DNA of 64,000 nt from Flammeovirga pectinis (lineage in GTDB: Bacteria > Bacteroidota > Bacteroidia > Cytophagales > Flammeovirgaceae), in NCBI RefSeq assembly GCF_003970675.1, contig NZ_CP034562.1, positions 3,570,001 to 3,634,000 of the forward strand, read 5' to 3'. The notes under the pieces were generated by a model. It searched no databases. It was not told the origin of the DNA and saw only the letters and a list, made by a program, of their open reading frames with translations. A program made the position numbers and the translations under genes. Position 1 is the first letter of the stretch. Each line of letters begins with the position of its first letter. Below, in pieces: positions 53,787-62,344 of this stretch.

Positions 53787-55928
53787 ATGATACCTCAGGA
53801 AACCGTAGAAGAAATAAAAAGAACGTTAGACATTGTTGAAGTTGTCGAAGATTTTGTTACTCTAAAAAAGAAGGGTAAATCTTGGATCGGACTCTGTCCT
53901 TTTCATGTCGATAGCTCACCGTCAATGTACGTAACACCAAGCATGAACCTTTATAAATGCTTTTCTTGTGGTGCTTCTGGAGATGCTATCAAATTTGTGC
54001 AAGAAAAGGAAGGTTTAAACTATGTTGAATCTCTAAAATATCTAGCAGCTAAATACGGCATTAAGATTATAGAGAAAAAACGTTCTCCTGAAGAAGAAGA
54101 AAAGCATAAAAGAAGAGAAAGCATTTACGTAACAATGAATTACGCTAAAGATTTCTTTATGCGTACAATGCAAACTTCTCAAGAAGGAAAATCATTAGGG
54201 TTAGGCTATTTTAAAAATAGAGGATACAACGGAGATACGATCAATAAATTTGATCTAGGTTATAGCCTTGACGCCTGGGACGCACTAGAAAAGAGTGCTT
54301 TTGAAAAAGGGTATACTGAAAAATCTCTAGAATTAGCAGGATTACGTTCTGAAAATGAAAAAGGGAAAAAATACGATCGCTTTAGAGGTAGAGTGATGTT
54401 CCCTATTCATGATCTTTCTGGACGTGTAATTGCTTTTGGTGCACGTACGCTTAAGAAAGACGGTAAACCAAAATATCTAAACTCTCCTGAAACTGAAATA
54501 TACCACAAAAGTGATGCTCTATATGGTATCTACCACGCGAAAGATGCATTACGAATAAAAGATAGGTGTTACCTCGTTGAAGGTTATACAGATGTTATTT
54601 CATTAAATCAATCGGGAATTGAAAACGTTGTTGCTTCTTCTGGTACAGCATTAACAGAAGGACAGATTAAACAAATTAAACGTTTCACTAATAATGTAAC
54701 GGCTGTTTTTGATGGTGATGCCGCTGGTTTAAAAGCCGCTATTCGTGGTGTAGACATGCTCCTTGAACAAGGTTTAAATGTTCGAGTTGTTCGTTTACCT
54801 GAGGGAGAAGATCCTGATAGTTATTGTACACAATTAGGAGGAACTAAATTTGCCGAATTTTTAAAAGATGCAGAAACAGATTTTATTCTTTTTGCTGCAA
54901 AACTTTATAATGAAGAAGCTAAAAACGACCCCCTAAACAAAGCTGAAAAGGTTAGGGAAGTACTTATGAGTATTGTCAAAATACCTGATACAATTCAGCA
55001 AGAGATTTTTATAAAAGAATGTGCTACTGTTTTCGATATTTCTGTTGATGGGTTGATTAAAGAACTCAACGCTTTAACAAAAAGAGAGATTGAAAGAATT
55101 GAAAAAGAAAAAACAAGAGCTAGACGTCCGTATGAAAATCCAAATGGAGCAGGATCAATTGGTATTCCACCAAGTACTCCTCCCCCAAACATGCCATCTG
55201 ATTTACCACCACCTCCGATGGATAATTTTGGTGACATCCCTCCTCCATCATTTTCTCCTGAATTTGATATACCTGAACCTCATTTTGACGATGTAAATGG
55301 GTATCTACCTCCTTTAGGTCCTCAAGAAACAGTAAACGATAACAAAAAAGAAGAGCCTTCTTCAAGGTCGACAACGGGTAACCGTTTATCTAAATTAGGT
55401 ATTCATGAAGAGGAATTTATTCGAATTCTATTACTTTATGGAAGTGCTTATGTAGACGATAAAGTTGGATATATCTATGAGTACCTTTTTAATGAATTAG
55501 GTTCAATGATGCTCGAAGATGAACTCTGCCAACAAATATTAGTTGATTATAAAAATGAAACAGCAATGGGAGAAGTTCCCTCTGTAAATCATTTCAGAGA
55601 AAAATATAGTAGTGAAAAAGACCGTAAGAATTTACAGCGAATCACGGATATAAACGAAGACCATAAACCTAGTGAAGAATGGTTTAAACGTCATAGAATT
55701 ATGATCCCTACTATGGACGAAAACATTGGTAGATTAGCCTATAATTCATTATTACATTATAAACTTACGTACTTGTCAGACCTTATAGACCAATGTAATA
55801 CGGGCTTATTAGAAGCTGAGAAAAATGGAAATGATGAAAAAATGATGGAAGCATTACAACTTTTAACCTTGCTAGTACAGCAAAGAACAGATATTGCAAA
55901 AGAATTAGGGATAACAATTAAGCTATAA
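53787..55928 (+). CDS. dnaG: DNA primase
   Basis: DnaG makes RNA primers at the replication fork. The 713-residue protein has the zinc-binding module with Cys37, His40, Cys58 and Cys61 (CPFH and CFSCG), the RNA polymerase core with a TOPRIM fold (LVEGYTDVISL with Glu265, then AVFDGDAAG), and the C-terminal DnaB-interacting domain. Between core and C-terminal domain lies a low-complexity linker of about 90 residues (roughly 445-535), rich in Pro and acidic residues, with a PPP-rich patch (STPPPNMPSDLPPPPMDN). Linkers of variable length at this place are known in Bacteroidota primases; this one is long and lengthens the protein to 713. Confidence 0.97.
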   Translation: MIPQETVEEIKRTLDIVEVVEDFVTLKKKGKSWIGLCPFHVDSSPSMYVTPSMNLYKCFSCGASGDAIKFVQEKEGLNYVESLKYLAAKYGIKIIEKKRSPEEEEKHKRRESIYVTMNYAKDFFMRTMQTSQEGKSLGLGYFKNRGYNGDTINKFDLGYSLDAWDALEKSAFEKGYTEKSLELAGLRSENEKGKKYDRFRGRVMFPIHDLSGRVIAFGARTLKKDGKPKYLNSPETEIYHKSDALYGIYHAKDALRIKDRCYLVEGYTDVISLNQSGIENVVASSGTALTEGQIKQIKRFTNNVTAVFDGDAAGLKAAIRGVDMLLEQGLNVRVVRLPEGEDPDSYCTQLGGTKFAEFLKDAETDFILFAAKLYNEEAKNDPLNKAEKVREVLMSIVKIPDTIQQEIFIKECATVFDISVDGLIKELNALTKREIERIEKEKTRARRPYENPNGAGSIGIPPSTPPPNMPSDLPPPPMDNFGDIPPPSFSPEFDIPEPHFDDVNGYLPPLGPQETVNDNKKEEPSSRSTTGNRLSKLGIHEEEFIRILLLYGSAYVDDKVGYIYEYLFNELGSMMLEDELCQQILVDYKNETAMGEVPSVNHFREKYSSEKDRKNLQRITDINEDHKPSEEWFKRHRIMIPTMDENIGRLAYNSLLHYKLTYLSDLIDQCNTGLLEAEKNGNDEKMMEALQLLTLLVQQRTDIAKELGITIKL

Positions 55929-56077
55929 ATCAGCTTATTGACATAATTTCACCTCTATTTTTTAGAATACTTAAAGAATACATTTTATCTTTATCGCTTG
56001 TGTAGAATTATAGCTTAATGGAAATTACTATAAACCTACTTAAACTATAGGATACAAATAAAATATACTATACATCA

Positions 56078-56983
56078 ATGAGTAATTATCAACTTTCACA
56101 TTTGGACGAGTTGGAGGCTGAAGCAATTTATATACTAAGAGAAGTATTTGCTCAGTTCCAAAATCCAGCGCTTCTATTTTCAGGAGGGAAAGACTCTATT
56201 ACTGTCGCTCACTTAGCGAAAAAGGCGTTTTACCCTGCTAAAATTCCTTTTACTTTTCTTCATGTAGATACAGGGCATAATTTCCCTGAAACAATCAAAT
56301 TTCGTGATGATTTAATCAAGGAATTAGGCGTTCGTTTAGCAGTAGGTTCTGTACAAGAAGCTATTGAAGATGGTAGAGTTATTGAAGAAACTGGTGCAAA
56401 TGCTAGTAGAAATGCTCTTCAAATTACTACACTTTTAGATATTACTGAAAAAGAAAATTTTGATGTACTAATTGGTGGTGGTCGTAGAGATGAAGAAAAA
56501 GCACGTGCTAAAGAACGTTTCTTCTCTCACCGTGATGAATTTGGACAATGGGATCCAAAACGTCAGCGTCCTGAATTATGGAACTTATTTAACGGAAAAT
56601 ACAGTCAAGGAGAACACTTTAGAGCGTTCCCTATTTCTAACTGGACTGAATTTGATGTTTGGCAATATATCTTAAGAGAAAAAATTGAGATTCCTTCTCT
56701 TTATTTAGCACACGAAAGAGATGTAATCTGGAGAGACAACACTTGGTTGCCTGTTTCTGAATTTACAGTACTTCGCGAAGGTGAAAAAATTGAGCGTAAG
56801 AAAATCCGTTTTAGAACATTAGGAGATATCACTATTACTGGTGGTATTGAATCTGATGCGGATACTGTAGAAAAAGTTGTTGAAGAAGTATCTGCTATGC
56901 GTCAAACTGAACGTGGAAACAGATCTGACGACAAACGTTCAGAAACTTCTATGGAAGATCGTAAGAAAGAAGGTTATTTCTAA
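56078..56983 (+). CDS. cysD: Sulfate adenylyltransferase subunit 2
   Basis: CysD forms APS from ATP and sulfate together with the GTPase CysN. The 301-residue protein has the PP-loop SGGKDS (35-40), the substrate part GGGRRDEEKARAKER, and a C-terminal tail typical of CysD. It is followed 21 bases later by cysN. Neither cysH, cysC nor cysIJ lies in the window, so further steps are encoded elsewhere. A consensus promoter was not found in the 149-base upstream gap, which has a TATCTTTA at about 55988-55995. Confidence 0.97.
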   Translation: MSNYQLSHLDELEAEAIYILREVFAQFQNPALLFSGGKDSITVAHLAKKAFYPAKIPFTFLHVDTGHNFPETIKFRDDLIKELGVRLAVGSVQEAIEDGRVIEETGANASRNALQITTLLDITEKENFDVLIGGGRRDEEKARAKERFFSHRDEFGQWDPKRQRPELWNLFNGKYSQGEHFRAFPISNWTEFDVWQYILREKIEIPSLYLAHERDVIWRDNTWLPVSEFTVLREGEKIERKKIRFRTLGDITITGGIESDADTVEKVVEEVSAMRQTERGNRSDDKRSETSMEDRKKEGYF

Positions 56984-57004
56984 AAATCACAAAGTAGCAA
57001 CAAA

Positions 57005-58255
57005 GTGGAAATACTAAGATTTACAACAGCAGGTAGTGTCGATGACGGAAAAAGTACATTGATAGGCCGTTTATTATATGATTCAAAATCAATTTTTGAA
57101 GACCAATTAGAGCAAGTTTCAGCAACATCAAAAAGAAAAGGTCTAGAACATGTAGACTTATCTTTATTAACTGATGGTTTAAGATCTGAAAGAGAGCAAG
57201 GAATTACAATTGATGTAGCTTATAGATATTTTGCTACACCAAAACGTAAATTCATTATTGCAGATACTCCTGGTCATATTCAATATACAAGAAATATGGT
57301 TACAGGTGCTTCTACAGCCAACCTTGCCTTAGTTCTTGTTGATGCTAGAAAAGGACTTGTAGAGCAGACTCACCGTCATGCTTTTATTGCTTCTCTTCTT
57401 CAAATTCCTCACTTGGTAGTTTGTGTAAACAAAATGGACCTTGTTGATTATGATGAAGAAATTTTCAATAAAATTCAAGAAGATTTTAAAGAGTTTGGTG
57501 CTAAATTAAACTTGAAAGAAATTCGTTTTGTACCTATTAGTGCATTAAAAGGCGATAACGTAGTAAATAGATCAAAAGCTATGCCTTGGTACCAAGGTGA
57601 AACGTTATTACATACTTTAGAAACGATTTATATTAGTAGTGACAACAACTATATCGACCCTCGTTTTGCAGTACAAACTATTATCCGCCCTCACTCAGAT
57701 GAGTACCATGATTTCCGTGGTTATGCAGGTCGTGTTTCTAGTGGTGTATTCAGAGTAGGTGATGATGTTGTTGCCCTTCCTTCTGGCTTTACTTCTAAAG
57801 TAAAATCAATCTTATCTTACGATAAAGAGTTAAAAGAAGCTTATCCTCCACAGTCTGTAACAATTACTTTGGAAGATGATATAGACATTTCTAGAGGTGA
57901 CATGTTAGTTCGTCCTAACAATAAACCACAAGCAACACAAGATTTAGATGTGATGCTTTGCTGGATGGATGACCAACCGCCAAGACCACGTGCAAAATAT
58001 ATCTTGATGCATACAACTAACGAAGCTAGATGTATGATTAAAGACATTCAGTATAAAGTAAACATCAATACATTAAGCCGTATTGAAGGTGATAAATCTT
58101 TAGCAATGAATGATATAGCTCGTGTCAAAATTAGAACAACAAAACCAATCATGTCAGACCCTTACAAGTCTAACAGAGTAACTGGTTCAATTATTCTAGT
58201 TGATGAAGCTACACACAACACAGTAGCTGCAGGTATGATTAGAAGAGAAAAGTAA
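57005..58255 (+). CDS. cysN: Sulfate adenylyltransferase subunit 1 (GTPase)
   Basis: The regulatory GTPase of ATP sulfurylase, related to EF-Tu. G motifs: GSVDDGKS (10-17), DTPGH (87-91), NKMD (142-145), SALKG. With 416 residues it is the short form without the fused APS kinase domain (CysC). It starts with GTG at 57005; the family start MEILRFTTAGS matches this codon exactly and no ATG is available upstream. The start region shares 15 identical bases with that of the U32 gene at 26941. A strong terminator follows. Confidence 0.97.
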   Translation: MEILRFTTAGSVDDGKSTLIGRLLYDSKSIFEDQLEQVSATSKRKGLEHVDLSLLTDGLRSEREQGITIDVAYRYFATPKRKFIIADTPGHIQYTRNMVTGASTANLALVLVDARKGLVEQTHRHAFIASLLQIPHLVVCVNKMDLVDYDEEIFNKIQEDFKEFGAKLNLKEIRFVPISALKGDNVVNRSKAMPWYQGETLLHTLETIYISSDNNYIDPRFAVQTIIRPHSDEYHDFRGYAGRVSSGVFRVGDDVVALPSGFTSKVKSILSYDKELKEAYPPQSVTITLEDDIDISRGDMLVRPNNKPQATQDLDVMLCWMDDQPPRPRAKYILMHTTNEARCMIKDIQYKVNINTLSRIEGDKSLAMNDIARVKIRTTKPIMSDPYKSNRVTGSIILVDEATHNTVAAGMIRREK

Positions 58256-58275
58256 TATTTTCTTTAAATAATACT

Positions 58276-58315
58276 AAAGGGGTATTTCTGATTAAGGTCA
58301 GGAATACCCCTTTTA
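58276..58315 (+). terminator. Terminator of cysDN
   Basis: A 16-bp stem with one wobble (58276-58291 AAAGGGGTATTTCTGA with 58298-58313) and 6-base loop begins 21 bases after the cysN stop and ends in TTTTACTTTA. Confidence 0.9.
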
Positions 58316-58471
58316 CTTTAATTCTAAAAAAGATTATACTATTCCGTGTATTTTCCCTATAAAATTGAAAGAACAATAAGTAAATTTATAATAGAAATAA
58401 CTGAATAATCATCGTTTAGTTACATTGATTTAGAACCTAAAATAATTCATGTATCAAACTAATTGTCAATA

Positions 58472-58483
58472 ACTTACGTAAGT
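58472..58483. promoter_or_regulatory. 12-base palindrome upstream of unknown gene
   Basis: ACTTACGTAAGT is a perfect dyad, 53 bases before the ATG at 58536, in an otherwise AT-rich gap of 280 bases (58256-58535) that holds the cysDN terminator and no gene I can support. Confidence 0.35.
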
Positions 58484-58535
58484 AATAATATAATATCTCA
58501 TAAAACTATCATTACCTCATTAAACACTATCATCT

Positions 58536-59318
58536 ATGAAATCGACTAAAATTGCTTTAATTATCCCCGTTAACGAGAGCTTACCCCCTTATTTTAAATT
58601 ATTTTTAGAGCATTTATCTTTCCAAAGAAATATTAATACTTTACTTATTGGTAAAATAGATATTGATCAGAAATTACTTCCTCCCAACGTTCGTAGTTTA
58701 TACCACGACTTTAAGGGTGATGTGAGTATAGTACAAAGTATATTATCAAAAGAAACCGATTTTATCTTATCTCACAATTATTGGACTATTGGAAGTTTAC
58801 ATCATCTCTACGGGAATTTATACCGTTTTATATTTCAGTTAACTAAAGATAATCCAGATCAGTTTGAATTATCATCTGATAAGATAAAACTAACATTCTA
58901 TAAAGCTACCTCTCAAATGCTTGAAAATGTTATTACTAATAATTTTCCAAATAAGTTAAAAATTAATGCTATTACAGATGTTGTAGCATCTATTGATAAA
59001 AAGCATATTTACTCTTTTAATCAGGGACGTATTTTTAATTACTTTAATAGAAGAGCCTATGCTTTTTTAGACTGTAAGAGTTTTAAAGAAGAAGTTTATT
59101 TTACTGCTACAAATTGGAAAACAATTCCACCTCAATTTTACATTACCCCTACTGGATTTTATTCTCTTAAAGAATTCCGTAATTATAAATCATTAAAGCT
59201 ACAAAAACAGCTAAAAAATTTAGGGTTAAGATGCGTAACTTCTGTTAGAAAACTAATTGGAAACCAAGTTTTAGGATATCAATTACATTCTTCCTCTTCC
59301 CAACAAACACCTGATTAA
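58536..59318 (+). CDS. Protein of unknown function with glycosyltransferase-like N-terminus
   Basis: A 260-residue product without signal peptide or membrane segments. The start (STKIALIIPVNESLPPYFKLFLEHLSF) and LPPNVRSLYHDF resemble DUF6625-type proteins, a glycosyltransferase-like group, but the acidic sugar-nucleotide motif expected next (such as a DxD region) is not seen; the corresponding part reads TDFILSHNYWTIGSLHHLYG. The C-terminal half is basic (RNYKSLKLQKQLKNLG) and unmatched. I cannot assign a function. It stands alone between cysDN and the RemB-like gene. Confidence 0.6.
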   Translation: MKSTKIALIIPVNESLPPYFKLFLEHLSFQRNINTLLIGKIDIDQKLLPPNVRSLYHDFKGDVSIVQSILSKETDFILSHNYWTIGSLHHLYGNLYRFIFQLTKDNPDQFELSSDKIKLTFYKATSQMLENVITNNFPNKLKINAITDVVASIDKKHIYSFNQGRIFNYFNRRAYAFLDCKSFKEEVYFTATNWKTIPPQFYITPTGFYSLKEFRNYKSLKLQKQLKNLGLRCVTSVRKLIGNQVLGYQLHSSSSQQTPD

Positions 59319-59374
59319 TCGCTTACATTTATTTGGCAAGTTATTTGATGTTTGTCGTAGATAAAATGTTAATT

Positions 59375-59394
59375 AATTAACATTATTCTATACT
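59375..59394. promoter_or_regulatory. 20-base perfect palindrome upstream of RemB-like gene
   Basis: AATGTTAATT followed by its exact reverse complement forms a dyad 70 bases before the ATG at 59465. TACTTTTA at about 59400-59407 next to it resembles a -7 element, so the site would be suited for a dimeric regulator. Confidence 0.45.
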
Positions 59395-59464
59395 TTTACA
59401 CTACTAAATTTTTTAACTGATTTTTTTTTCAGTTATAAGTAGCTGTAAATAAGCATAACTATCG

Positions 59465-61213
59465 ATGAACAAGTCAACTCTAATCAAAAGTCTGTTCGTT
59501 CTACTCTTAAGTTTGAACATTCATGCTGTGTATTCACAATCTTCAAATGTACCCTATGATCCCGAATATTATCATTTAATTGATAGATATGAGATCAAGC
59601 AGAAAGACTTTGGGAATATATATACTAATATTAAGCCATACAGTAGAAAAGATATTGCAGCATTCGTGGAAAATTTTGATAGTACATATCAAGGTACCCT
59701 TTCCGAATCAGACAAATATCAATTATCCTATTTAGCATTAGACAACTGGGAACATATGTCTGATACTGCTATAGCAGATGTAAAAAAACCTTTCTTAAAG
59801 TATTTTTATAGAAGTAAAATAGATCTTGTAAATGTACATGAGAAAGATTTCGATGTACATATTAATCCTGTTGTTCTATTTAGTGCAGGAGATGACAACT
59901 TAAACTCTTCTAGACCTTTTGTAAACCAACGTGGTGTTGTAGTGAGAGGTTCTATTGCTGGTAAAGTTGGGTTTTATATGCAAGCTAGTGATAACCAAGA
60001 GAGATTACCATTTTATGGACAACAATACTCTCAGACTCACAACGGTACCTTCCCTCGCCAACAATGGTATAAAAATGATGCTGGAAAAGCAGACTATTTT
60101 AATGCGCAAGGGTATGTTACTTTCCAATTATTAAAAGACTATATCGGAGCAGAATTTGGACATGGCAGAAACTTTATGGGTAATGGTTATAGATCATTAT
60201 TTCTATCAGATTTTGCAAACGATTATACTTATTTAAAGTTTAACACTAGAGTTTGGCATTTAGAGTATACAAATTTATATGCTCAGATGATTGCTGATAA
60301 TGTAAACCCTGGTCGTGCACTTCCTAAAAAGTTTATGACAATGCACCATTTAGGTTGGAACATTACAAAGAACTTAAATATTGGATTGTTCGAGCAAACT
60401 ATATTTAGCAGAACAGATTCTTTGGGTAACAATAATTTTGATCTTGCTTACTTAAACCCTATCATTTTCTACAGATCGTTAGAACATGGTTTAGGTGATG
60501 TTGATAATGTACAAATTGGTTTTGATGCTAAATATAATATTTGGGGTAAAATTCAGCTATATACCCAAATTATGATTGATGATTTAAGTGTTGCTAATTT
60601 AGGAAAAGGTTTCTATGGTAATAAGTTTGCCTATCAGTTTGGTGCTAAATACATTGATGCTTTTGGACTATCTAATCTAGATTTACAAGGTGAAGTTAAT
60701 GTTGTAGATCCATATACTTATGCACATAAAGATCCACAAGGTGTTAGTGCTACAAGAAATGGACAACTATATGCCAACCAAGGCCATTATTATCAAGAAC
60801 TTGCCCATCCGAATGGTGCTAACTTCTACGAGCTTATTGGTATTTTAAGATACCGTCCTCATTTCTTACCTAAATTATCATTTACAGGTAAAGCAATGTG
60901 GAGAGAGCAAGGAATGAATGAGGTAGATGCTAATGGTAATACAGTAACTAATTATGGTTCTAATATCTTCTTAGATTACAATACTGCTCCAGGTTCACCA
61001 GATTCTTTTGATAACTCTTTATTACAAGGAACTAAAGTAAGTACTATTTATATTGATGCTACTCTAACGTATTCTCCTTTCCATAATATCTTTGTTGATT
61101 TAAGAGGTACGTATAGAAACCTATCAAGTGATGATACTAAATATACTCAAAGTGAAAATTATTTAGGTGCAGCTGTAAGATGGAATATTGGTCAGAGACT
61201 ATATGATTTCTAA
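59465..61213 (+). CDS. RemB/Wzi-like outer-membrane beta-barrel protein
   Basis: A 582-residue exported protein with signal peptide (SLFVLLLSLNIHAVYS) and many alternating amphipathic strands, ending in aromatic GQRLYDF, the C-terminal signal of barrels. The part FGHGRNFMGNGYRSLFLSDF followed by YLKFNTRVWHLEYTNLYAQM is characteristic of Bacteroidota proteins annotated as gliding motility protein RemB or capsule assembly Wzi family. In Flavobacterium RemB contributes to motility and polysaccharide utilisation-related surface functions; the role here is inferred. Own terminator at 61239-61277. Confidence 0.78.
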   Translation: MNKSTLIKSLFVLLLSLNIHAVYSQSSNVPYDPEYYHLIDRYEIKQKDFGNIYTNIKPYSRKDIAAFVENFDSTYQGTLSESDKYQLSYLALDNWEHMSDTAIADVKKPFLKYFYRSKIDLVNVHEKDFDVHINPVVLFSAGDDNLNSSRPFVNQRGVVVRGSIAGKVGFYMQASDNQERLPFYGQQYSQTHNGTFPRQQWYKNDAGKADYFNAQGYVTFQLLKDYIGAEFGHGRNFMGNGYRSLFLSDFANDYTYLKFNTRVWHLEYTNLYAQMIADNVNPGRALPKKFMTMHHLGWNITKNLNIGLFEQTIFSRTDSLGNNNFDLAYLNPIIFYRSLEHGLGDVDNVQIGFDAKYNIWGKIQLYTQIMIDDLSVANLGKGFYGNKFAYQFGAKYIDAFGLSNLDLQGEVNVVDPYTYAHKDPQGVSATRNGQLYANQGHYYQELAHPNGANFYELIGILRYRPHFLPKLSFTGKAMWREQGMNEVDANGNTVTNYGSNIFLDYNTAPGSPDSFDNSLLQGTKVSTIYIDATLTYSPFHNIFVDLRGTYRNLSSDDTKYTQSENYLGAAVRWNIGQRLYDF

Positions 61214-61238
61214 AAAAATATAAATAGTTAACCTATTA

Positions 61239-61277
61239 AAAAGGAGTTGTTTCATTCAGTGAAGCAACTCCTTTTTT
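61239..61277 (+). terminator. Terminator of RemB-like gene
   Basis: A 16-bp stem with one wobble (61239-61254 with 61260-61275, AAAAGGAGTTG arm) and 5-base loop ends in six T, 25 bases after the stop. Confidence 0.9.
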
Positions 61278-61366
61278 GTTACCTCAATGTGAACAAGAAA
61301 GTAGTACTAAATTAATATTTGATTGAATTAAACACCAATTTTACATAAATATGACATAATTGATTC

Positions 61367-61388
61367 TCAATGTTAACTCAATGTTAAC
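61367..61388 (+). promoter_or_regulatory. Two tandem 11-base repeats upstream of transglutaminase-like gene
   Basis: TCAATGTTAAC occurs twice without a spacer, 55 bases before the ATG at 61443. The core AATGTTAA also forms each arm of the palindrome upstream of the preceding gene (59375-59394). Confidence 0.45.
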
Positions 61389-61442
61389 TTTAGAAGTCTT
61401 TTTTACGTATATTAGTAACATAAAGAAATTGTTATCTAATCT

Positions 61443-62267
61443 ATGAAATTCAAAACTGTCATATCATCACTTATTCTATCATTCATCTTTTTGGTGAATG
61501 TGAGTATGTATGCACAAAATGAATCAATTAGAATAACAAAGAACAATACAAATTCTATGTTAGAATACTATGCCTTGAATAACACAGAAGAGGCATGGGA
61601 AAAAAATCCTTTCTTTTTATACTTTTCACCTCAAGAAAATATTACAGGAGAAGAGTTCTCAAAATTAAAAGGAGATGTAGATGGTTGGGTAGCCGACTGG
61701 AAAGTTAAAAAAGCTACTTCTAATAAATCAATCCTAAAAAAGTTATTTGCTAAGACAAGAGCAAAATACCTCGTTAATTATAACGAATGCAGTACATTTT
61801 CTTTATTGCTAAAAGAAGGTACTTACGATTGCCTTACTGGAACATTATTATTTGCTCATATTCTTAAAGAATTAGATTATGAATATGAAATCAAGCAACT
61901 TAATAGTCATGTTTACATTATGGTAAACGATCCTCAGTTAGGGACTACTTTAATAGAATCTACTGATGTTTACGGTTATATTAATGGTAAGCACGCAATA
62001 GCTAATAAAATAGAAGATTACCAAAAGAGATTAGATAATTCTTTATTATACGTGAAATACGGGTTAGACTTAAAAGAAGATTTAACCATTAAAGATATCG
62101 CTGGACTTCAATATTACAATAAAGCTGTAGCGGCTTATAGAGTAAATGATTTATCAGCAGCCCGATTATCATTATACAAAGCCTCTATAATTACGGATTC
62201 TCCTCGTATCCCTTTCTTAGAAGAATACTTGAACGAATCTTCAGTTGTAGTTAGTGCTGCTAAATAA
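61443..62267 (+). CDS. Exported transglutaminase-like protein
   Basis: A 274-residue protein with signal peptide (ILSFIFLVNVSMYA). The central part looks like a transglutaminase-like cysteine fold: Cys130 in GTYDCLTGTLLFAHIL, His156 in LNSHVYIMV and Asp175 in IESTDVYGY have the order and spacing of the catalytic triad. The C-terminal 80 residues are helical and contain a TPR-like unit (YYNKAVAAYRVNDLSAARLSLYKA). Protease, ligase and binding roles are all possible. Located after the RemB-like gene with a terminator between, so probably separate transcription. Confidence 0.78.
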   Translation: MKFKTVISSLILSFIFLVNVSMYAQNESIRITKNNTNSMLEYYALNNTEEAWEKNPFFLYFSPQENITGEEFSKLKGDVDGWVADWKVKKATSNKSILKKLFAKTRAKYLVNYNECSTFSLLLKEGTYDCLTGTLLFAHILKELDYEYEIKQLNSHVYIMVNDPQLGTTLIESTDVYGYINGKHAIANKIEDYQKRLDNSLLYVKYGLDLKEDLTIKDIAGLQYYNKAVAAYRVNDLSAARLSLYKASIITDSPRIPFLEEYLNESSVVVSAAK

Positions 62268-62289
62268 AATGCCACATACCAATCAAAAA

Positions 62290-62324
62290 AGCCTCAGTTC
62301 TTAAATAGAACTGAGGCTAATTTT
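62290..62324. terminator. Bidirectional terminator between transglutaminase-like gene and tyrS
   Basis: A perfect 12-bp stem (62290-62301 AGCCTCAGTTCT with 62307-62318) has an A run before and six T after, so it serves the plus-strand gene ending at 62267 and the minus-strand tyrS ending at 62345. Confidence 0.9.
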
Positions 62325-62344
62325 TTACTCAAAAATTGAAGAAA

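Noticed and set aside
55929-56077. A sulfur-related riboswitch before cysD
   Set aside because: No paired elements resembling known SAM-type riboswitches could be found in the 149-base AT-rich gap.
58256-58535. Search for a small gene in the gap after cysN
   Set aside because: Apart from the terminator and a 12-base palindrome, all frames are short and without a plausible start or domain.
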